NCBI RefSeq assembly: GCF_038003085.1 | Contig: NZ_JBBOOM010000001.1 | Coordinates: forward strand, 1,302,001-1,366,000 | Direction of reading: 5' to 3' | Source: Psychrobacillus sp. FSL K6-2836 | Lineage (GTDB): Bacteria; Bacillota; Bacilli; Bacillales_A; Planococcaceae | DNA length: 64,000 bases | Shown here: positions 1-9,800 of the stretch, piece after piece | Layout: each line of letters starts with the position of its first letter | Numbering within the stretch: the first letter of the stretch is position 1 | Made by a program: the position numbers and the translations under genes | The notes under the pieces: generated by a model | Seen by the model: the letters and a program-made list of their open reading frames with translations, nothing else | What the model was told of the DNA's origin: nothing | Database searches by the model: none

Positions 1-310
1 ATAATCCTATCGTATTGGTTAGATGAAACGTATAATGCACAGTCGGCTTACGCATATCTGCGTCAATCAGAACTACCTTTTTGCCTTCCTGCGCAAATAA
101 ACAGGCTAAATTTGCGGATACTGTAGACTTCCCCTCTGCCTGTAAAGAAGACGTTATTAAAAGTGTTGATAACTCTCCATCAGGCTTTGAGAAATTTATA
201 TTTGTACGTGCTGTACGAAATTGCTCCGATACAACAGATTTCGGATTTGTTATTACTACTAGTTTACGTGCTACATCTTTTAAACTATTTGTTTTTTTCT
301 TTTTAGCCAT
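1..310 (-). CDS. CpsD/YwqD-type bacterial tyrosine kinase, 5' part only
   Basis: The gene runs off the left edge; only the first ~103 residues are visible, starting at an ATG at 310. It reads MAKKKKTNSLKDVARKL, then a substrate-like SVVSEQFRTARTNI segment, a Walker A motif (SSLQAEGKST, Lys about residue 61) and a Walker A' motif (VVLIDADMRKP, residues about 79-89). This order is that of BY-kinases such as CpsD, YwqD and EpsB, which autophosphorylate on a C-terminal tyrosine cluster and control capsule or exopolysaccharide chain length with a membrane partner. The usual GEGKST of Walker A is AEGKST here. The start lies 2 nt after the stop of the Wzz-like gene, so the two are co-transcribed and probably translationally coupled. 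The tyrosine-rich tail lies outside the window. The family call is firm, the exact polymer unknown. Confidence 0.9.
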   Translation of the reverse strand, partial: MAKKKKTNSLKDVARKLVVITNPKSVVSEQFRTARTNINFSKPDGELSTLLITSSLQAEGKSTVSANLACLFAQEGKKVVLIDADMRKPTVHYTFHLTNTIGL

Positions 311-312
311 GT

Positions 313-1044
313 TTACACCTTCTTTCGTCGCGATTTTACATTCGTCATAAGATCCACGTCATTGTTATCTGGGAATGGACTTATCAAGCCTAGTATCGGT
401 AACTGGAGGAGTTCTTCTACATCTTGTTCCTTCCTAATAGTCGTATCTAGGTATTCTAGTAAAAAGGCAATTCCTACTCCAAGCATTAACCCAATCACTC
501 CGGCAATTGCCATATTAAGCATTTTGTTTGGCTTCACTGGTGATGGCTTTTCCGGTTGAATTGCTGGAGATAAAATATTCACATTGTCGACATTCATTAG
601 GGTTTTAATCTCTTGTTGAAAAACTTCTGCAGTCGTATTTGCAATATCTACTGCTTTAAAAGATTCGGGATCCTGTACGCTGATTGTTACTACTTGTGAA
701 TTTTGTTCACTCGTAACGGTGATTTTGTTTGTAAGTAAAGCTGGGGTTGTATCCAAATCTAAGTTTTGAATTACTTTGGATAGAATTGCTGGACTTTTAA
801 TAATCACGTTATATGTATTGATCAATTGAAGATTCGTTTGTATGTCTTGGGAATTATATTGTTGTTGCTGTTCGACTTTTTGTTGATTGACAAGAATTTG
901 TGTTGAAGATTGATAGATTGGTGTGATAAAGAAATAACTTATAACTCCTGCAATAATTACTGCTAGTAGAGTTAACCCGATAATTAAAGAAATTCTTTTC
1001 TTTATCGTTTTAAATAAATCTTGTAAACTAATAGTTTCTTCCAT
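313..1044 (-). CDS. Wzz/YveK/CpsC-type polysaccharide chain-length modulator and kinase activator
   Basis: About 243 residues. There is an N-terminal cytoplasmic stub (MEETISLQDLFKTIKKR), a membrane helix (ISLIIGLTLLAVIIAGVISYFF), an extracellular Wzz-type region with coiled-coil character (QQKVEQQQQYNSQDIQ), the proline-rich PEKPSPVKPNKMLN motif just before a second membrane helix, and a short C-terminal cytoplasmic tail that in this family activates the kinase. A GTG at 1065 would add seven residues, but I chose the ATG at 1044 because AAGGGG lies 12 nt upstream of it and the GTG has no ribosome site. An extended -10 box lies at 1097. Together with the following kinase it forms a classic two-gene module that controls export and length of a surface polysaccharide, fitting the wall-glycan theme of the window. 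Confidence 0.9.
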   Translation of the reverse strand: MEETISLQDLFKTIKKRISLIIGLTLLAVIIAGVISYFFITPIYQSSTQILVNQQKVEQQQQYNSQDIQTNLQLINTYNVIIKSPAILSKVIQNLDLDTTPALLTNKITVTSEQNSQVVTISVQDPESFKAVDIANTTAEVFQQEIKTLMNVDNVNILSPAIQPEKPSPVKPNKMLNMAIAGVIGLMLGVGIAFLLEYLDTTIRKEQDVEELLQLPILGLISPFPDNNDVDLMTNVKSRRKKV

Positions 1045-1096
1045 ATTTACTTGTTTCCCCTTCACTTACCAATTGGTTTGTATACTAATTGTTTCC

Positions 1097-1106
1097 ATTA
1101 TAGCAT
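1097..1106 (-). promoter_or_regulatory. Extended -10 promoter of the Wzz/kinase operon
   Basis: On the minus strand the sequence reads ATGCTATAAT, a perfect -10 hexamer with an upstream TG dinucleotide. It predicts a start near 1090 and a leader of about 45 nt before the ATG at 1044. No good -35 box is seen. The same TATGCTATAAT string occurs before the GtrII-like gene at 43265. Confidence 0.5.
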
Positions 1107-1214
1107 AAATACTACCTATTACATTACAAATTCTCACAATTTTCGAGGGAATATATATATTTTCGACTATTTTATGAAAATGATATTCTACTCAATATGT
1201 GGTACTATTTTAGT

Positions 1215-1679
1215 ATGAAAAAACTAATTTTTTTACTTTTACTCATGACTATTTTGTTTTTCTCTTCTAGTCAAACATACGAGCAACAGTCTCTAATACC
1301 TTTATTTGAGGACTTTCTAGCTGCGAAACCTTTAGAAGCTCAGCTAAAAAAATTGGAAATACCTTATTGGGGTCGTACAATCTCCGTGGAGGAACGAGGC
1401 TATTATCATTTTGTCGAGTTCATTATTCGAAAAAGCGCCCATTTCTTTTTATTTGGTTTAGCAGCATTAGGCTTTTACGCTATCTTGCCTAAGATCAGAT
1501 ATCGTTTTTTGTTAGCAATGCTGTCCACACTTGTATTGGCGATTGCCGATGAATACCACCAACAGCTGACAGGAGGTCGAACTCCCTCTTGGCAGGATAT
1601 ATTTCTAGATATGTGTGGTGCTTTAACGTTTTTAAGTGTTTACATATGTATAAAAGGAATGAGACAAAAAATCCGATAG
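1215..1679 (+). CDS. VanZ-like integral membrane protein
   Basis: About 154 residues. An N-terminal helix (KKLIFLLLLMTILFFSSSQ) is followed by the two VanZ family signatures: RKSAHFFLFGLAALGF and ADEYHQQLTGGRTPSWQDIF, the latter matching the usual DExxQ..R..s..D pattern. Family members are small polytopic membrane proteins; the founding member gives low-level teicoplanin resistance, but most copies in Bacillales are of unknown role near envelope genes. An in-frame ATG at 1197 would add six residues; I prefer 1215 because the membrane helix begins there and family members usually start this way. Neither start has a clear Shine-Dalgarno. It is divergent from the Wzz/kinase operon and ends in a strong terminator. 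Confidence 0.85.
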   Translation: MKKLIFLLLLMTILFFSSSQTYEQQSLIPLFEDFLAAKPLEAQLKKLEIPYWGRTISVEERGYYHFVEFIIRKSAHFFLFGLAALGFYAILPKIRYRFLLAMLSTLVLAIADEYHQQLTGGRTPSWQDIFLDMCGALTFLSVYICIKGMRQKIR

Positions 1680-1707
1680 GCCCCAAATGGGTCCTATCGG
1701 ATTTTTT
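1665..1707 (+). terminator. Rho-independent terminator after the VanZ-like gene
   Basis: Long inverted repeat AAAAAATCCGATAGG / CCTATCGGATTTTTT with a 12-nt loop and a T-run. It overlaps the stop codon of the VanZ-like gene and its stem is nearly symmetric, so it may act in both directions. Confidence 0.9.
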
Positions 1708-1710
1708 GAT

Positions 1711-1840
1711 TGATTTTCGCTCTAGGCGGACGCTTTCCGTGGGGGGAGCGATAAGCCATCACCGTCGCTATCGCGTCGTTTGTGATGTCTTATCTGCCTC
1801 CCTCATCCCACTGAAGTCGCCGCCTGCCGCTACAATTAAC
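1711..1840 (-). repeat. Bacillales GC-rich dispersed repeat, degenerate copy
   Basis: A GC-rich island in AT-rich DNA. It contains GGCGGACGCTTTCCGTGGGG near 1735-1753 and a tail GAAGTCGCCGCCTGCC near 1813. These are the conserved ends of a short, non-coding, hairpin-forming repeat found many times in Bacillus and relatives. The copy at about 5308-5396 is in the opposite orientation. The open frame across it is without coding support. There is no gene between 1680 and 1934. Confidence 0.6.
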
Positions 1841-1934
1841 GAAGTGATAAATATTTGGAATGATTCACTTAATCTTTAAGACAGGATGTTGCGAACTTAG
1901 ACTGACTTCCAAAGTATAAGAACTTGCGCTTTTC

Positions 1935-2675
1935 TTATCTTCCAAGTGCTTTACTAAGAATACTATCTCTTCTTGCTTTTTTGGTAGCTTCGTATTCATC
2001 TTTGAAGCTTTTTGCATAGGACTTGTCAAAGCCATTTGCCTCTAAGTCTTTTTCCACTGCTGCGAGAACTCCATTAAAAATGGTATCCGTATTTGCTTCT
2101 AAGCCTTCTGCTGCTGCCATGTATTTGTTATAAAAGTAACCGAAATCGATTCCTTCACCATTTGCTTTTTTATTTGTGTACTCTGTTTTGGCCCGACCAA
2201 TTAATGCGTTTATTTTTGCATCTGCTTGACCTTCAAGTGCGGTAAAAGCAGGAATATACTTTTCTTTTATAGATCCAACCGTTGGCTCTGTTTGAGAACT
2301 GCCGGATGAAACTGGTGGAGTTGTCGAACCAGCTGATCCTTCAGTAGTTGAAGTATCATTGGAATCTGTAGAGCTTCCTTGGCCTGAAGTTGCTATTTGT
2401 TCAGATGATCCACCGTCAGTAGTTGAAGTGCTCTCATTGGAAGCAGTTTGCGTTGAAGAATAGTCCTCTACCACATTTCCATCTTTGTCCATAGTGATCT
2501 TGCTACCATCTGGTAATTCCAAAACATATGGATCTTCCACAATCTCCGAAACCTCATCGTCTGCTACATCGTATGTTTTAAATTTGAATTCATATAGTAA
2601 GTAACCTACAGCTCCTAGGATAATAACTAAAGATACCAATAGGAAGATTTTCAGTTTTTTTCTCTTTTTCTTCAT
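1935..2675 (-). CDS. Membrane-anchored protein with Ser/Thr/Gly-rich stalk, function unknown
   Basis: 246 residues, not recognised as a named family. A very basic start (MKKKRKKLK) precedes a single membrane helix (IFLLVSLVIILGAVGYLLYEF, about 10-30). An acidic stretch with PYVLELPDGSKITMDKDGNVVEDY follows, then a low-complexity Ser/Thr/Gly/Gln stalk (about 75-130), and last a compact, probably helical C-terminal domain (about 135-246) with KYIPAFTALEGQADAKINALIGRAK. The topology predicts a cytoplasmic N-terminus and an extracellular C-terminal domain held away from the membrane. The start has AAAGGAG nine nt upstream. It stands alone between the VanZ-like gene and an SLH gene. A role in the envelope is inferred only from topology and neighbours. 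Confidence 0.8.
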   Translation of the reverse strand: MKKKRKKLKIFLLVSLVIILGAVGYLLYEFKFKTYDVADDEVSEIVEDPYVLELPDGSKITMDKDGNVVEDYSSTQTASNESTSTTDGGSSEQIATSGQGSSTDSNDTSTTEGSAGSTTPPVSSGSSQTEPTVGSIKEKYIPAFTALEGQADAKINALIGRAKTEYTNKKANGEGIDFGYFYNKYMAAAEGLEANTDTIFNGVLAAVEKDLEANGFDKSYAKSFKDEYEATKKARRDSILSKALGR

Positions 2676-2814
2676 GGAATTCTCCTTTTGTTGAAAATAG
2701 TATATTATCTATAGTTTAGCATGAGATTAGGTAGTTCGTATAGAAAATTGTGGGAATTTGGCGGATATAGAAAAATACTAGCGCTTGAGCAAGAATAATA
2801 TATATTTTAGAACG

Positions 2815-2852
2815 CAAAAAGAACAACCATCCTTTATAGGAATGGTTGTTCT
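2815..2852 (-). terminator. Terminator of the SLH protein gene
   Basis: Inverted repeat AGAACAACCAT ... ATGGTTGTTCT at 2820-2851, followed on the minus strand by a T-run. It lies about 20 nt past the stop at 2872. Confidence 0.85.
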
Positions 2853-2871
2853 GTATAATCGATCAAGTCTA

Positions 2872-4905
2872 TTAATTAAATGTAAATGAATATTGTTTTG
2901 ATGCACCACCATCTTTTAATGTCCCAGTGATTACGAAAGAGATATTAAAGGTTGAAAGTGTCGATAATTTTGAAGTTCCATCTACAGTGAAGTTCATACC
3001 AGTTATACCTAATTCATCAGCTTTTTCAACTAATGCAGCATTAAGTTTAGCTAGAGTTTTAGTATATGCAGTATCAAAATCATAGTTATTACTGTCAATT
3101 GGTTCTGACAACAGCTCTTTCCCATTGAAATTGACAGAAACATTTGTAATTAGTGCATCTGATTTAAAAGTATTATAAATTGTTGATAAAGAAGAAGAAT
3201 AGAAAGTATCAAGCGTTGCAGTTCGATCTATAATATTTACACTAATTACCCCACTAGATTTGTTAAGTGAAGCACTTATTTTGTCATCAGAAGATGCTGT
3301 TAATTGATCTTGAATTTTATTATTCAATATGTCAGTAGGAGTTAAAACATTTCCGCCATCACCATTTCCACCGCCGCTGTTTCCGCCACCGGAACCACCG
3401 CCGCCTGCTGCTGGAGGTGTTACTGGTGCTGCGTCAGGGTTTGCTACTCCACCAATTTTTTCAATTTGACCTTTTATTGCATTAAAGTTACTAATTACAT
3501 CAGAAGCAGTTTTTCCTACTGGTAATACTAGATTCTCGATAGCCAAGCTAGTGCCTAGTGATAATTTTAAATCTGCCTTTACTAGTGTGATTGACTCGAT
3601 TTTAGCAGTACCATTTAATGCAAAGTTTAATGAATTTACTAAGAAATCTTTAGTTGCTGCATTTAGTGTTACTTCACTTGCACCAGTTCCAGCAGTTACA
3701 CGTGGAATAGTGATATTTTTGTCCGCTGTTACTGTAGCGTTTGAATCTACATTAATAGAAGTTACGGAACTAGTACCTGTTAAGTTTAGTGATGCATTTA
3801 GTTTGTTTAAAACAACTGTAGACAGTGTTGAATTGGCGAAACTAATTTTTGCAGCCACTGGTAATGCTGCTGCAGATACACCTGTAGTTTTATTGGAAAG
3901 TTCTGTGTTCCCTTTAACTACAATTTTTTCTGCTAGAAAGCTAGTTTCTACACCTTTACCAATTGCTAAGTCGCCATTGATCGTAAGGTTTTTAACTGTT
4001 ACGTAGTCCCCGTTTACTTTTACATTACCTGCAACAGAAGAACTTGCTCCGTCTAGTACGATATTAGCTGACGCGGTTCCATCAGCAGTAATCTCAAGAG
4101 ATTTCACTGCAACGATTTGACCGTCTTTTTCAGTGAACTTAATGTTTGCGTTTTTTAGCGCTGCTGCATTTGTTGCATTAAAAACTTTTTTCAAATCTTC
4201 TGCAATTGTGTAAGTACCAGTTGAAGTTTCTACTGAGTTATCTGACACACTAATAACTGTTACTGGTTTTGCAGCTGCTTCAGCACGCACTACGAACGAT
4301 GCCATTTGACCACGTTTCACGTTTGCATATGGAGAAAAAGTAGTGGCAGTTGTTCCAGTTGTAATTTCATTGTCTAATAGCGTTTGAAGGTATCCATTGT
4401 ACCAATCAGTTGCTTTTACATCTTTAAACTTTGTATCTGTTAACTTTCCTTCTTCAAATCCAAATGCTAATGTGATAATTTTTGCCATTTGGCTACGTGT
4501 TAGTTTTTCGCCCGGTGCGTATGTACCATCTTCTTTACCAGTTACAATACCTTTAGCTACAAGTGCAGCAATTGGGCCATAGTATTCATTGTCTGTTTTA
4601 ATATCTTTGAAATTTGGATTTACAACATTTTTCGTATCTAAGTCTAATGTTAATGCAATAATTTTCGCAGCTTGTCCACGAGTAACCGAAGCTTCCGGTT
4701 TAAATGTACCGTCTTTAAAACCTTTTAGGACACCTCTATCAGTTAAATCTATTACTGAGCTATAATGTACATGCGTAGAATTTAAATCTGAGAAACCTGC
4801 AGCCTCTGTATTAAATGGAGCTACAGTTACCACTGCTCCTGCTGCTACTGATGTTGCTAATGCTGCTTTAAATAATTTTTGGTATGCTTTTTTGTTATTC
4901 TTCAT
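2872..4905 (-). CDS. S-layer-homology protein with beta-rich body, function unknown
   Basis: 677 residues. A signal peptide ends near residue 35 (NTEAAG). Three SLH domains follow, at about 38-90, 99-150 and 160-210, with the motifs VTRGQAAKII, LTRSQMAKII and VKRGQMASFV. SLH domains bind pyruvylated secondary cell-wall polysaccharide, so the protein should sit on the wall surface. Residues about 215-480 are beta-rich with repeated VKNLTINGDLAIGKG-like segments, reminiscent of a right-handed beta helix. A Gly-rich linker (about 495-516) leads to a C-terminal domain without a family I recognise. Residues 215-500, including the KIGGVANPDAAPVTPP linker, are closely paralogous to the same part of the 5'-nucleotidase at 37363. 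The start is supported by AAGGAGG. It is monocistronic. Confidence 0.9.
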   Translation of the reverse strand: MKNNKKAYQKLFKAALATSVAAGAVVTVAPFNTEAAGFSDLNSTHVHYSSVIDLTDRGVLKGFKDGTFKPEASVTRGQAAKIIALTLDLDTKNVVNPNFKDIKTDNEYYGPIAALVAKGIVTGKEDGTYAPGEKLTRSQMAKIITLAFGFEEGKLTDTKFKDVKATDWYNGYLQTLLDNEITTGTTATTFSPYANVKRGQMASFVVRAEAAAKPVTVISVSDNSVETSTGTYTIAEDLKKVFNATNAAALKNANIKFTEKDGQIVAVKSLEITADGTASANIVLDGASSSVAGNVKVNGDYVTVKNLTINGDLAIGKGVETSFLAEKIVVKGNTELSNKTTGVSAAALPVAAKISFANSTLSTVVLNKLNASLNLTGTSSVTSINVDSNATVTADKNITIPRVTAGTGASEVTLNAATKDFLVNSLNFALNGTAKIESITLVKADLKLSLGTSLAIENLVLPVGKTASDVISNFNAIKGQIEKIGGVANPDAAPVTPPAAGGGGSGGGNSGGGNGDGGNVLTPTDILNNKIQDQLTASSDDKISASLNKSSGVISVNIIDRTATLDTFYSSSLSTIYNTFKSDALITNVSVNFNGKELLSEPIDSNNYDFDTAYTKTLAKLNAALVEKADELGITGMNFTVDGTSKLSTLSTFNISFVITGTLKDGGASKQYSFTFN

Positions 4906-5227
4906 CCAATTTCCTCCTTGTTTGTTAAAACTATAATAATAATGTCCTATAGGGACAACTATACCATATTAAAAGATATTTCTAAAACAAAATATTCCAA
5001 AAAAATTTCCATTCACGTTAATCTCTGTCATATTGTGGCACAATTTGTAGTATTTTTAACATATTAATTTTACTATTAAAATGGTTACTATTACCCGTAA
5101 TATACAATAATTACTCGTTTTTAGAATAGATAATTATTCTACTTTTTATGACAATCTATTTAATACTTTTTTCATTTTATGATAGAAAGTGAGTTATAGT
5201 TAGCTCCCCTTTTAAAACAAAAATTTT
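4906..5227. other. AT-rich promoter region of the SLH gene
   Basis: No gene seen. On the minus strand TGGTATAGT near 4962-4970 could be an extended -10, and directly downstream lies the small palindrome TGTCC-TATAG-GGACA (4943-4957), which could be an operator or the start site. The rest (5000-5227) is AT-rich DNA without recognisable structure. Confidence 0.35.
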
Positions 5228-5466
5228 GGCTGGGACAGAAGTAGAAATCTTATTGGATAAGGAGAACCTTTACTAAATAATGGATATTTAATAGAATTGA
5301 TTGAAATGGAGGGGCGACTCCTACGGGAATAGCGTGACGCCTGAGACTACAGGCTCAGCCCACGCCCGTGGAAAGCGTCCCTGGAATGGAAGTCAATTTT
5401 GTGCACAGCAAAAAAACAGCATTTTTCTCACAGAGAAAAATGCTGTTTTGGGGTTCTGTCCCAGCC
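5228..5466. mobile_element. MITE-like 239-bp element with terminal inverted repeats
   Basis: Bounded by perfect 13-bp inverted repeats GGCTGGGACAGAA (5228-5240) and TTCTGTCCCAGCC (5454-5466). Inside are a copy of the Bacillales GC-rich dispersed repeat (about 5308-5396: GGCGACTCCTACGGGAATAG ... CCCGTGGAAAGCGTCC) and a 17-bp stem hairpin (5413-5449) with CAGCATTTTTCTC / GAGAAAAATGCTG arms. No transposase is present. The frame across it shows no coding character. The hairpin may stop transcription from either side between the SLH and transglutaminase-like genes. Confidence 0.6.
5413..5449 (+). terminator. Long hairpin inside the MITE-like element
   Basis: A 17-bp perfect stem (AAAACAGCATTTTTCTC with its complement) and a 3-nt loop, followed by TTTTG. 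It looks like a bidirectional terminator carried by the element. Confidence 0.45.
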
Positions 5467-5557
5467 TCTTATACTTTGATTGTTTTTTGCTATTGAAATA
5501 TTTTTACAACGTACTGCTGATAACTAATTTTGCAAGTGTAGTGAGCACGGGGATTAT

Positions 5558-6682
5558 CTATAATACTAATTTAAGATTCTTTTTCGATTTAATATCTTGA
5601 TAATAGAGAATATTATCTTTGATGAACCTTACTTCTGATTGGCTGGAATTGATTTGCATTTTTCCTTTTCCATCTAGTTTTACTTTATATAAATAGCCAC
5701 CGTTAGAGTAGTTGCTATAGTATAGCCATTGTCCTTGAATAGTAAAGTATGGCGCTCTGTCTGCAAGAACTTTTGTTTTCTTTAACGTTTTTTTATCCAT
5801 TTTATATAATAGATTGTCTTTGGAATCGGCATAATAATATTGTCCATCTTTTTCCACCATTGCATTCATATTATGAAAGTACTGGTATTTAGAACTAGTA
5901 GCTATTGGATATGCAGTTTCGTTCCATTGATGATTTACTTTTAGTTGTTTATTATTTTTTAAAAAGTAATTATAATGAACACTTTCAGGCTTGTTTGGGA
6001 TTGGATCATCCCATGTAGTGTCCACATGATAATATTGACCATCTATTTTCACCATATTCCAAGAATGGTTTCCGCCATTTCCACTCCCAGTAACTTGTAT
6101 AGTTTGTACACCAACCTTGTTAAGTAACAATGCCATTGACTTTGTATAACCGTCACAAACAGCAACCTTATTAATTAGTGCACCATAAGCTTCAAAGGAA
6201 TCATGAGAAACATTATTTATTAGAAAGTTATCATAGTCGTATGCAACCGATAATACGAGATGATCATGAATGGCCTTTACTTTTTCAAGGTCACTCATAT
6301 CTTTTTTTATCTTTTCCTTAATTATTTTATTTACTTCTGCGTTTACCTTCTTGTTTTTCTCTAAAATAGATTGTCGATCACCTTTATATTTAAAGTTTAT
6401 ATTTCCATTTGAAAATGCAGTTAACCCATTGTAGTAAGAAATAGAAGGATTATTTGCTACTGCCTTGTTCACCAGATTTCCAATCTCTTTATAACTAATT
6501 TTATTAGAATTAAATGTTGTACTAGATTCAACGTTTTGCAAGCTTTTTATGATATTGTCATAGGTTTTTTGTTCCTCGGACTTTATAACAGTCTTGGGAG
6601 AGGGAGTTGCTGCAAAAGTATACATTGGAGAAATAGTTAATATCAATACGATGGCAATAATTAACTTAAATATCTGGTTCAT
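5558..6682 (-). CDS. Secreted transglutaminase-like protein
   Basis: 374 residues. A signal peptide (MNQIFKLIIAIVLILTISPMYTFA) precedes a helical region, then a transglutaminase-like core with the order Cys176 (KVAVCDGYTKSMALLL), His206 (GNHSWNMVKIDGQYYHV) and Asp221 (HVDTTWDDP). This is the papain-like catalytic triad of the transglutaminase/protease superfamily. The preceding KAIHDHLVLSVAYDY segment is typical of bacterial members. The C-terminal ~120 residues carry repeated aromatic strands (GQYYYADSKDNLLYKM, GQWLYYSNYSNGGYLYKV), resembling the DUF5050-type beta repeats. Such proteins are usually secreted, with proteolytic or crosslinking activity not well defined. The start has GGAGGGG 8 nt upstream. 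Monocistronic. Confidence 0.85.
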   Translation of the reverse strand: MNQIFKLIIAIVLILTISPMYTFAATPSPKTVIKSEEQKTYDNIIKSLQNVESSTTFNSNKISYKEIGNLVNKAVANNPSISYYNGLTAFSNGNINFKYKGDRQSILEKNKKVNAEVNKIIKEKIKKDMSDLEKVKAIHDHLVLSVAYDYDNFLINNVSHDSFEAYGALINKVAVCDGYTKSMALLLNKVGVQTIQVTGSGNGGNHSWNMVKIDGQYYHVDTTWDDPIPNKPESVHYNYFLKNNKQLKVNHQWNETAYPIATSSKYQYFHNMNAMVEKDGQYYYADSKDNLLYKMDKKTLKKTKVLADRAPYFTIQGQWLYYSNYSNGGYLYKVKLDGKGKMQINSSQSEVRFIKDNILYYQDIKSKKNLKLVL

Positions 6683-6825
6683 CTTAACCCCTCCAGTTTT
6701 AAGCTAATTATAATAAATACTACTATAACTATCATCCACTATTAGTTCTAAGATTATATTTCAAGTTAATTAATTAATAGTAAAAAGACCTATTTTAATT
6801 TCGACTAGTAAACAGTTATACCTAA

Positions 6826-6876
6826 ATAAAAAAAGAGAGCTATTAGTGTTTGTCATAAACTACTAAAAGCTCTCTT
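6826..6876 (-). terminator. Terminator of the adhesin gene
   Basis: Minus-strand hairpin AGAGAGCTTTTAGTAG ... CTAATAGCTCTCT followed by a run of seven T, directly after the adhesin stop at 6882. Confidence 0.9.
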
Positions 6877-6881
6877 TATTA

Positions 6882-9800
6882 TTATGCTTGGAATGTTTTT
6901 CTTCTATTAAATGCTATCCACAGTCCAACTAGGATCGATGCAATACCCGCAAATAATGTACCTATTGGGTAGGCTTCACCTGTTTGTGGAAGATAATTTC
7001 CTTCATTGGTTTCAATTAAAGTAATTGAATCATTTGGATTTTTGTCTTTCTCGGGTAAGCTAGGTTGCCCTGGAACAACTGGGTTACCAGTATTATTTGG
7101 ATCTCCTGGGTTACTTGGATTTCCTGAATTGCCTGGAGTTTCTGGTATACCTGGTGTTCCTGGTGTTCCTGGTGTTCCCGGTGTGCCTGGTGTCCCTGGT
7201 GTCCCTGGGTTGCCCGGTGTTCCCGGTGTTCCCGGTGTTCCCGGTGTTCCCGGTGTGCCTGGTGTGCCTGGTGTTCCCGGTGTTCCTGGTGTGCCTGGTG
7301 TCCCTGGTGTCCCTGGTGTGCCTGGGTTACCCGGAATGTTTGGCTCTCCCGGTGTACCAGGATCGGTCGGCGGTACATATGGGTTATATCTATTTATTTT
7401 AATAACTTGGACCGGAACTGTTTGGCCTTTTATGATTTCAAAAGGAACTGCAGTTGGATCTAGTATATAGTTTGTTGGTGCTTTTGTTTCGACGAAGTAA
7501 TAATTACCTGGTTTTAAATTACTTACTACAATTTTACCTGTGTTATTTGTCGTTAAACCTTCTTGCAATATGTTTCCTGCTGCATCTTCAAGTTTAAAGA
7601 TTGCTCCTGCAAGGTTTAGATTACCGTTATGCTTTGCTAGTTTTGTAAGTTCGACAGAGCCAGTTGATAATTCATTGAAAGCTTCTACTGTTTTAACGGA
7701 AGTTGGTCCGAGAACTATAGTAAACTTCAATGGCGTTGAATCTAGTTTATATCCAAATGGCGCTTTCGTTTCTACAAATTGATAGTTGCCAGGTTTTAAA
7801 TTTTCTACAAGGATTTTGCCATCATTATCTGTTACTAAAAGTTCTTGAAGCATGTTTCCATTTTCATCTTGCAATGCAAACTCTACATTTGCTAAAACAG
7901 CATTGCTATTGTCTTTGTCGCGTTTCGTCAATTCGACAGAGCCTTTTATGATTGTATTAGGAAATTCTAGAACACGCGCTTCTGTTTGACCTTTGTTAAT
8001 AGTGAAGTCGATGGCTGTTTCGTTTAGTTCGTACCCGAATGGGGCTTCCGTTTCTACGAATTGATAGTTACCAGGCTTCAAGTCATCTACAACTAATTTG
8101 CCTTCTTCATCTGTTATGAGATTTTCTTTAACTGTATTGCCTTTTTCATCTAAAAGTTTAAACTGCGCTCCTGCTAATGTTACTTTATTGTTTTCGCTGT
8201 CTACTTTTAGAAGCTCCACGGAACCAAGTGTCAGGCTATTATTAGTTGAAATCTTCAGCATTCCAGACTGACCTTTATCAATCGTAAAAGTAACCGGCGT
8301 CTCATCAAGATCATATCCAAATGGTGCTTTCGTTTCAACGAATTGATAGTTACCAGGTTTTAAATCTGAAACAACTATTTTACCAACTTCATCTGTTTTC
8401 AAATCTTTTTTAATCATTTCACCTTTTGCGTCCTGCAATTCAAATACCGCACCATCCAAGGTGATTGTTGGATCTTCATTATCTACCTTCGTTAGTTCCA
8501 CTGATCCAGTCGTCAATTCATTTTCCGCTGTGACTTTAACTACTTTTACATCTGCTTTTGTTTCGCTTCTTTCGATTGTAAATGTGATCGGTGTTTGATC
8601 TAAATCGTAACCGAATGGGGCTTCCGTTTCTACCAATTGATAGCTACCAGGTTTTAGATTATCAACAATTAGTTTACCATCTTCCTCGGTTTTTAAATTT
8701 GACTGAAGCGTATTCCCATTTACATCTTGCAATTCAAATATTGCTCCTACTAATGCTAAATTAACGTTATCTTTATCAAATTTCGTCAATTCAACTGTAC
8801 CAGTTATCAATTTGTTTGGAGCTTCGATTAAAGTTGTTTGCGAAGTCTCTCCCATCTGAATACTAAATTCGATAGGTTCGTTGTTTAGTTGATAATAGGC
8901 AGGTGCTTCTGTTTCAACAAACTGATACTTTCCTGGTTTTAAGTTAGTAACAGTGATTGTACCTTCTTCACTAGTAGAAAGTCCTGCTTGGAGCGTTTTC
9001 CCTGTCTCATCTTGTAATTTAAAAATCGCACCTTTTAACTTAATTTCTGAGTCATCTTCATCTACTTTTGATAGTACGACGGAGCCTAAAATCATTTCAT
9101 TTGTTGCCGTCAATTCAAGAATCGTATTTTGCGATGCCACAATAGTAAATGAGATTGGCGTTGATTCTAATTTATATCCAAAAGGTGCTTTCGTTTCAAC
9201 TAACTGATACTTCCCCGGATTTAAATTATTTACGATGAATTTTCCATTTTCATCTGTTATTAATCCTTCTTGAATTGTCCTTCCATTTGCATCTTGTAAT
9301 TCAAAGATTGCACCTGGCAATGTCTTTTTCTGGTTGTCTTTATCAACTTTCTTAAGTTCAACGGCCCCTTTAATTATTTCATTTGTTATCGGGCCTAGTT
9401 TAATAACTTCCAATTGGTTTTCTTTAATCGTAAAAGGAATCGGTGTATCATCTTTAACGTATCCTTCTGGAGCAATATTTTCAAAGAATCGGTACTCCCC
9501 AGGTAAAAGATTCTTTAAATAAATAATTCCTTCTTCATTCGTAACATAATATCCAATGGCTTTATACGTATCCCCTTCTTTTTTCTCTATTATGAAGTTT
9601 GCTCCCTGTAATTTCTTAGAAGCATTTTCGCTATCTACTTTTTCTAATTGCACATCGTGGATAAGTTTATTATTTGTAACAGTTATTTCATTTCCGGTCT
9701 GAACCGTATCTTTTGTATATGCCTTGTCAATTTTAATCGGAGTTTCCTCAGTATTTTTTAGATATCCTTCCGGTGCTTCTGTTTCTACTAAAAGATAGTC

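Noticed and set aside
313-1065. GTG start at 1065 for the Wzz-like protein
   Set aside because: Its ribosome site is absent, while AAGGGG precedes the ATG at 1044; the longer form cannot be fully excluded.
5301-5600. 99-codon plus-strand gene
   Set aside because: It runs through the MITE-like element and its hairpin and has no ribosome site.
7006-7470. Plus-strand or second minus-strand genes over the collagen-like tract
   Set aside because: They follow from the 9-bp repeat and lie inside the adhesin gene, without ribosome sites.
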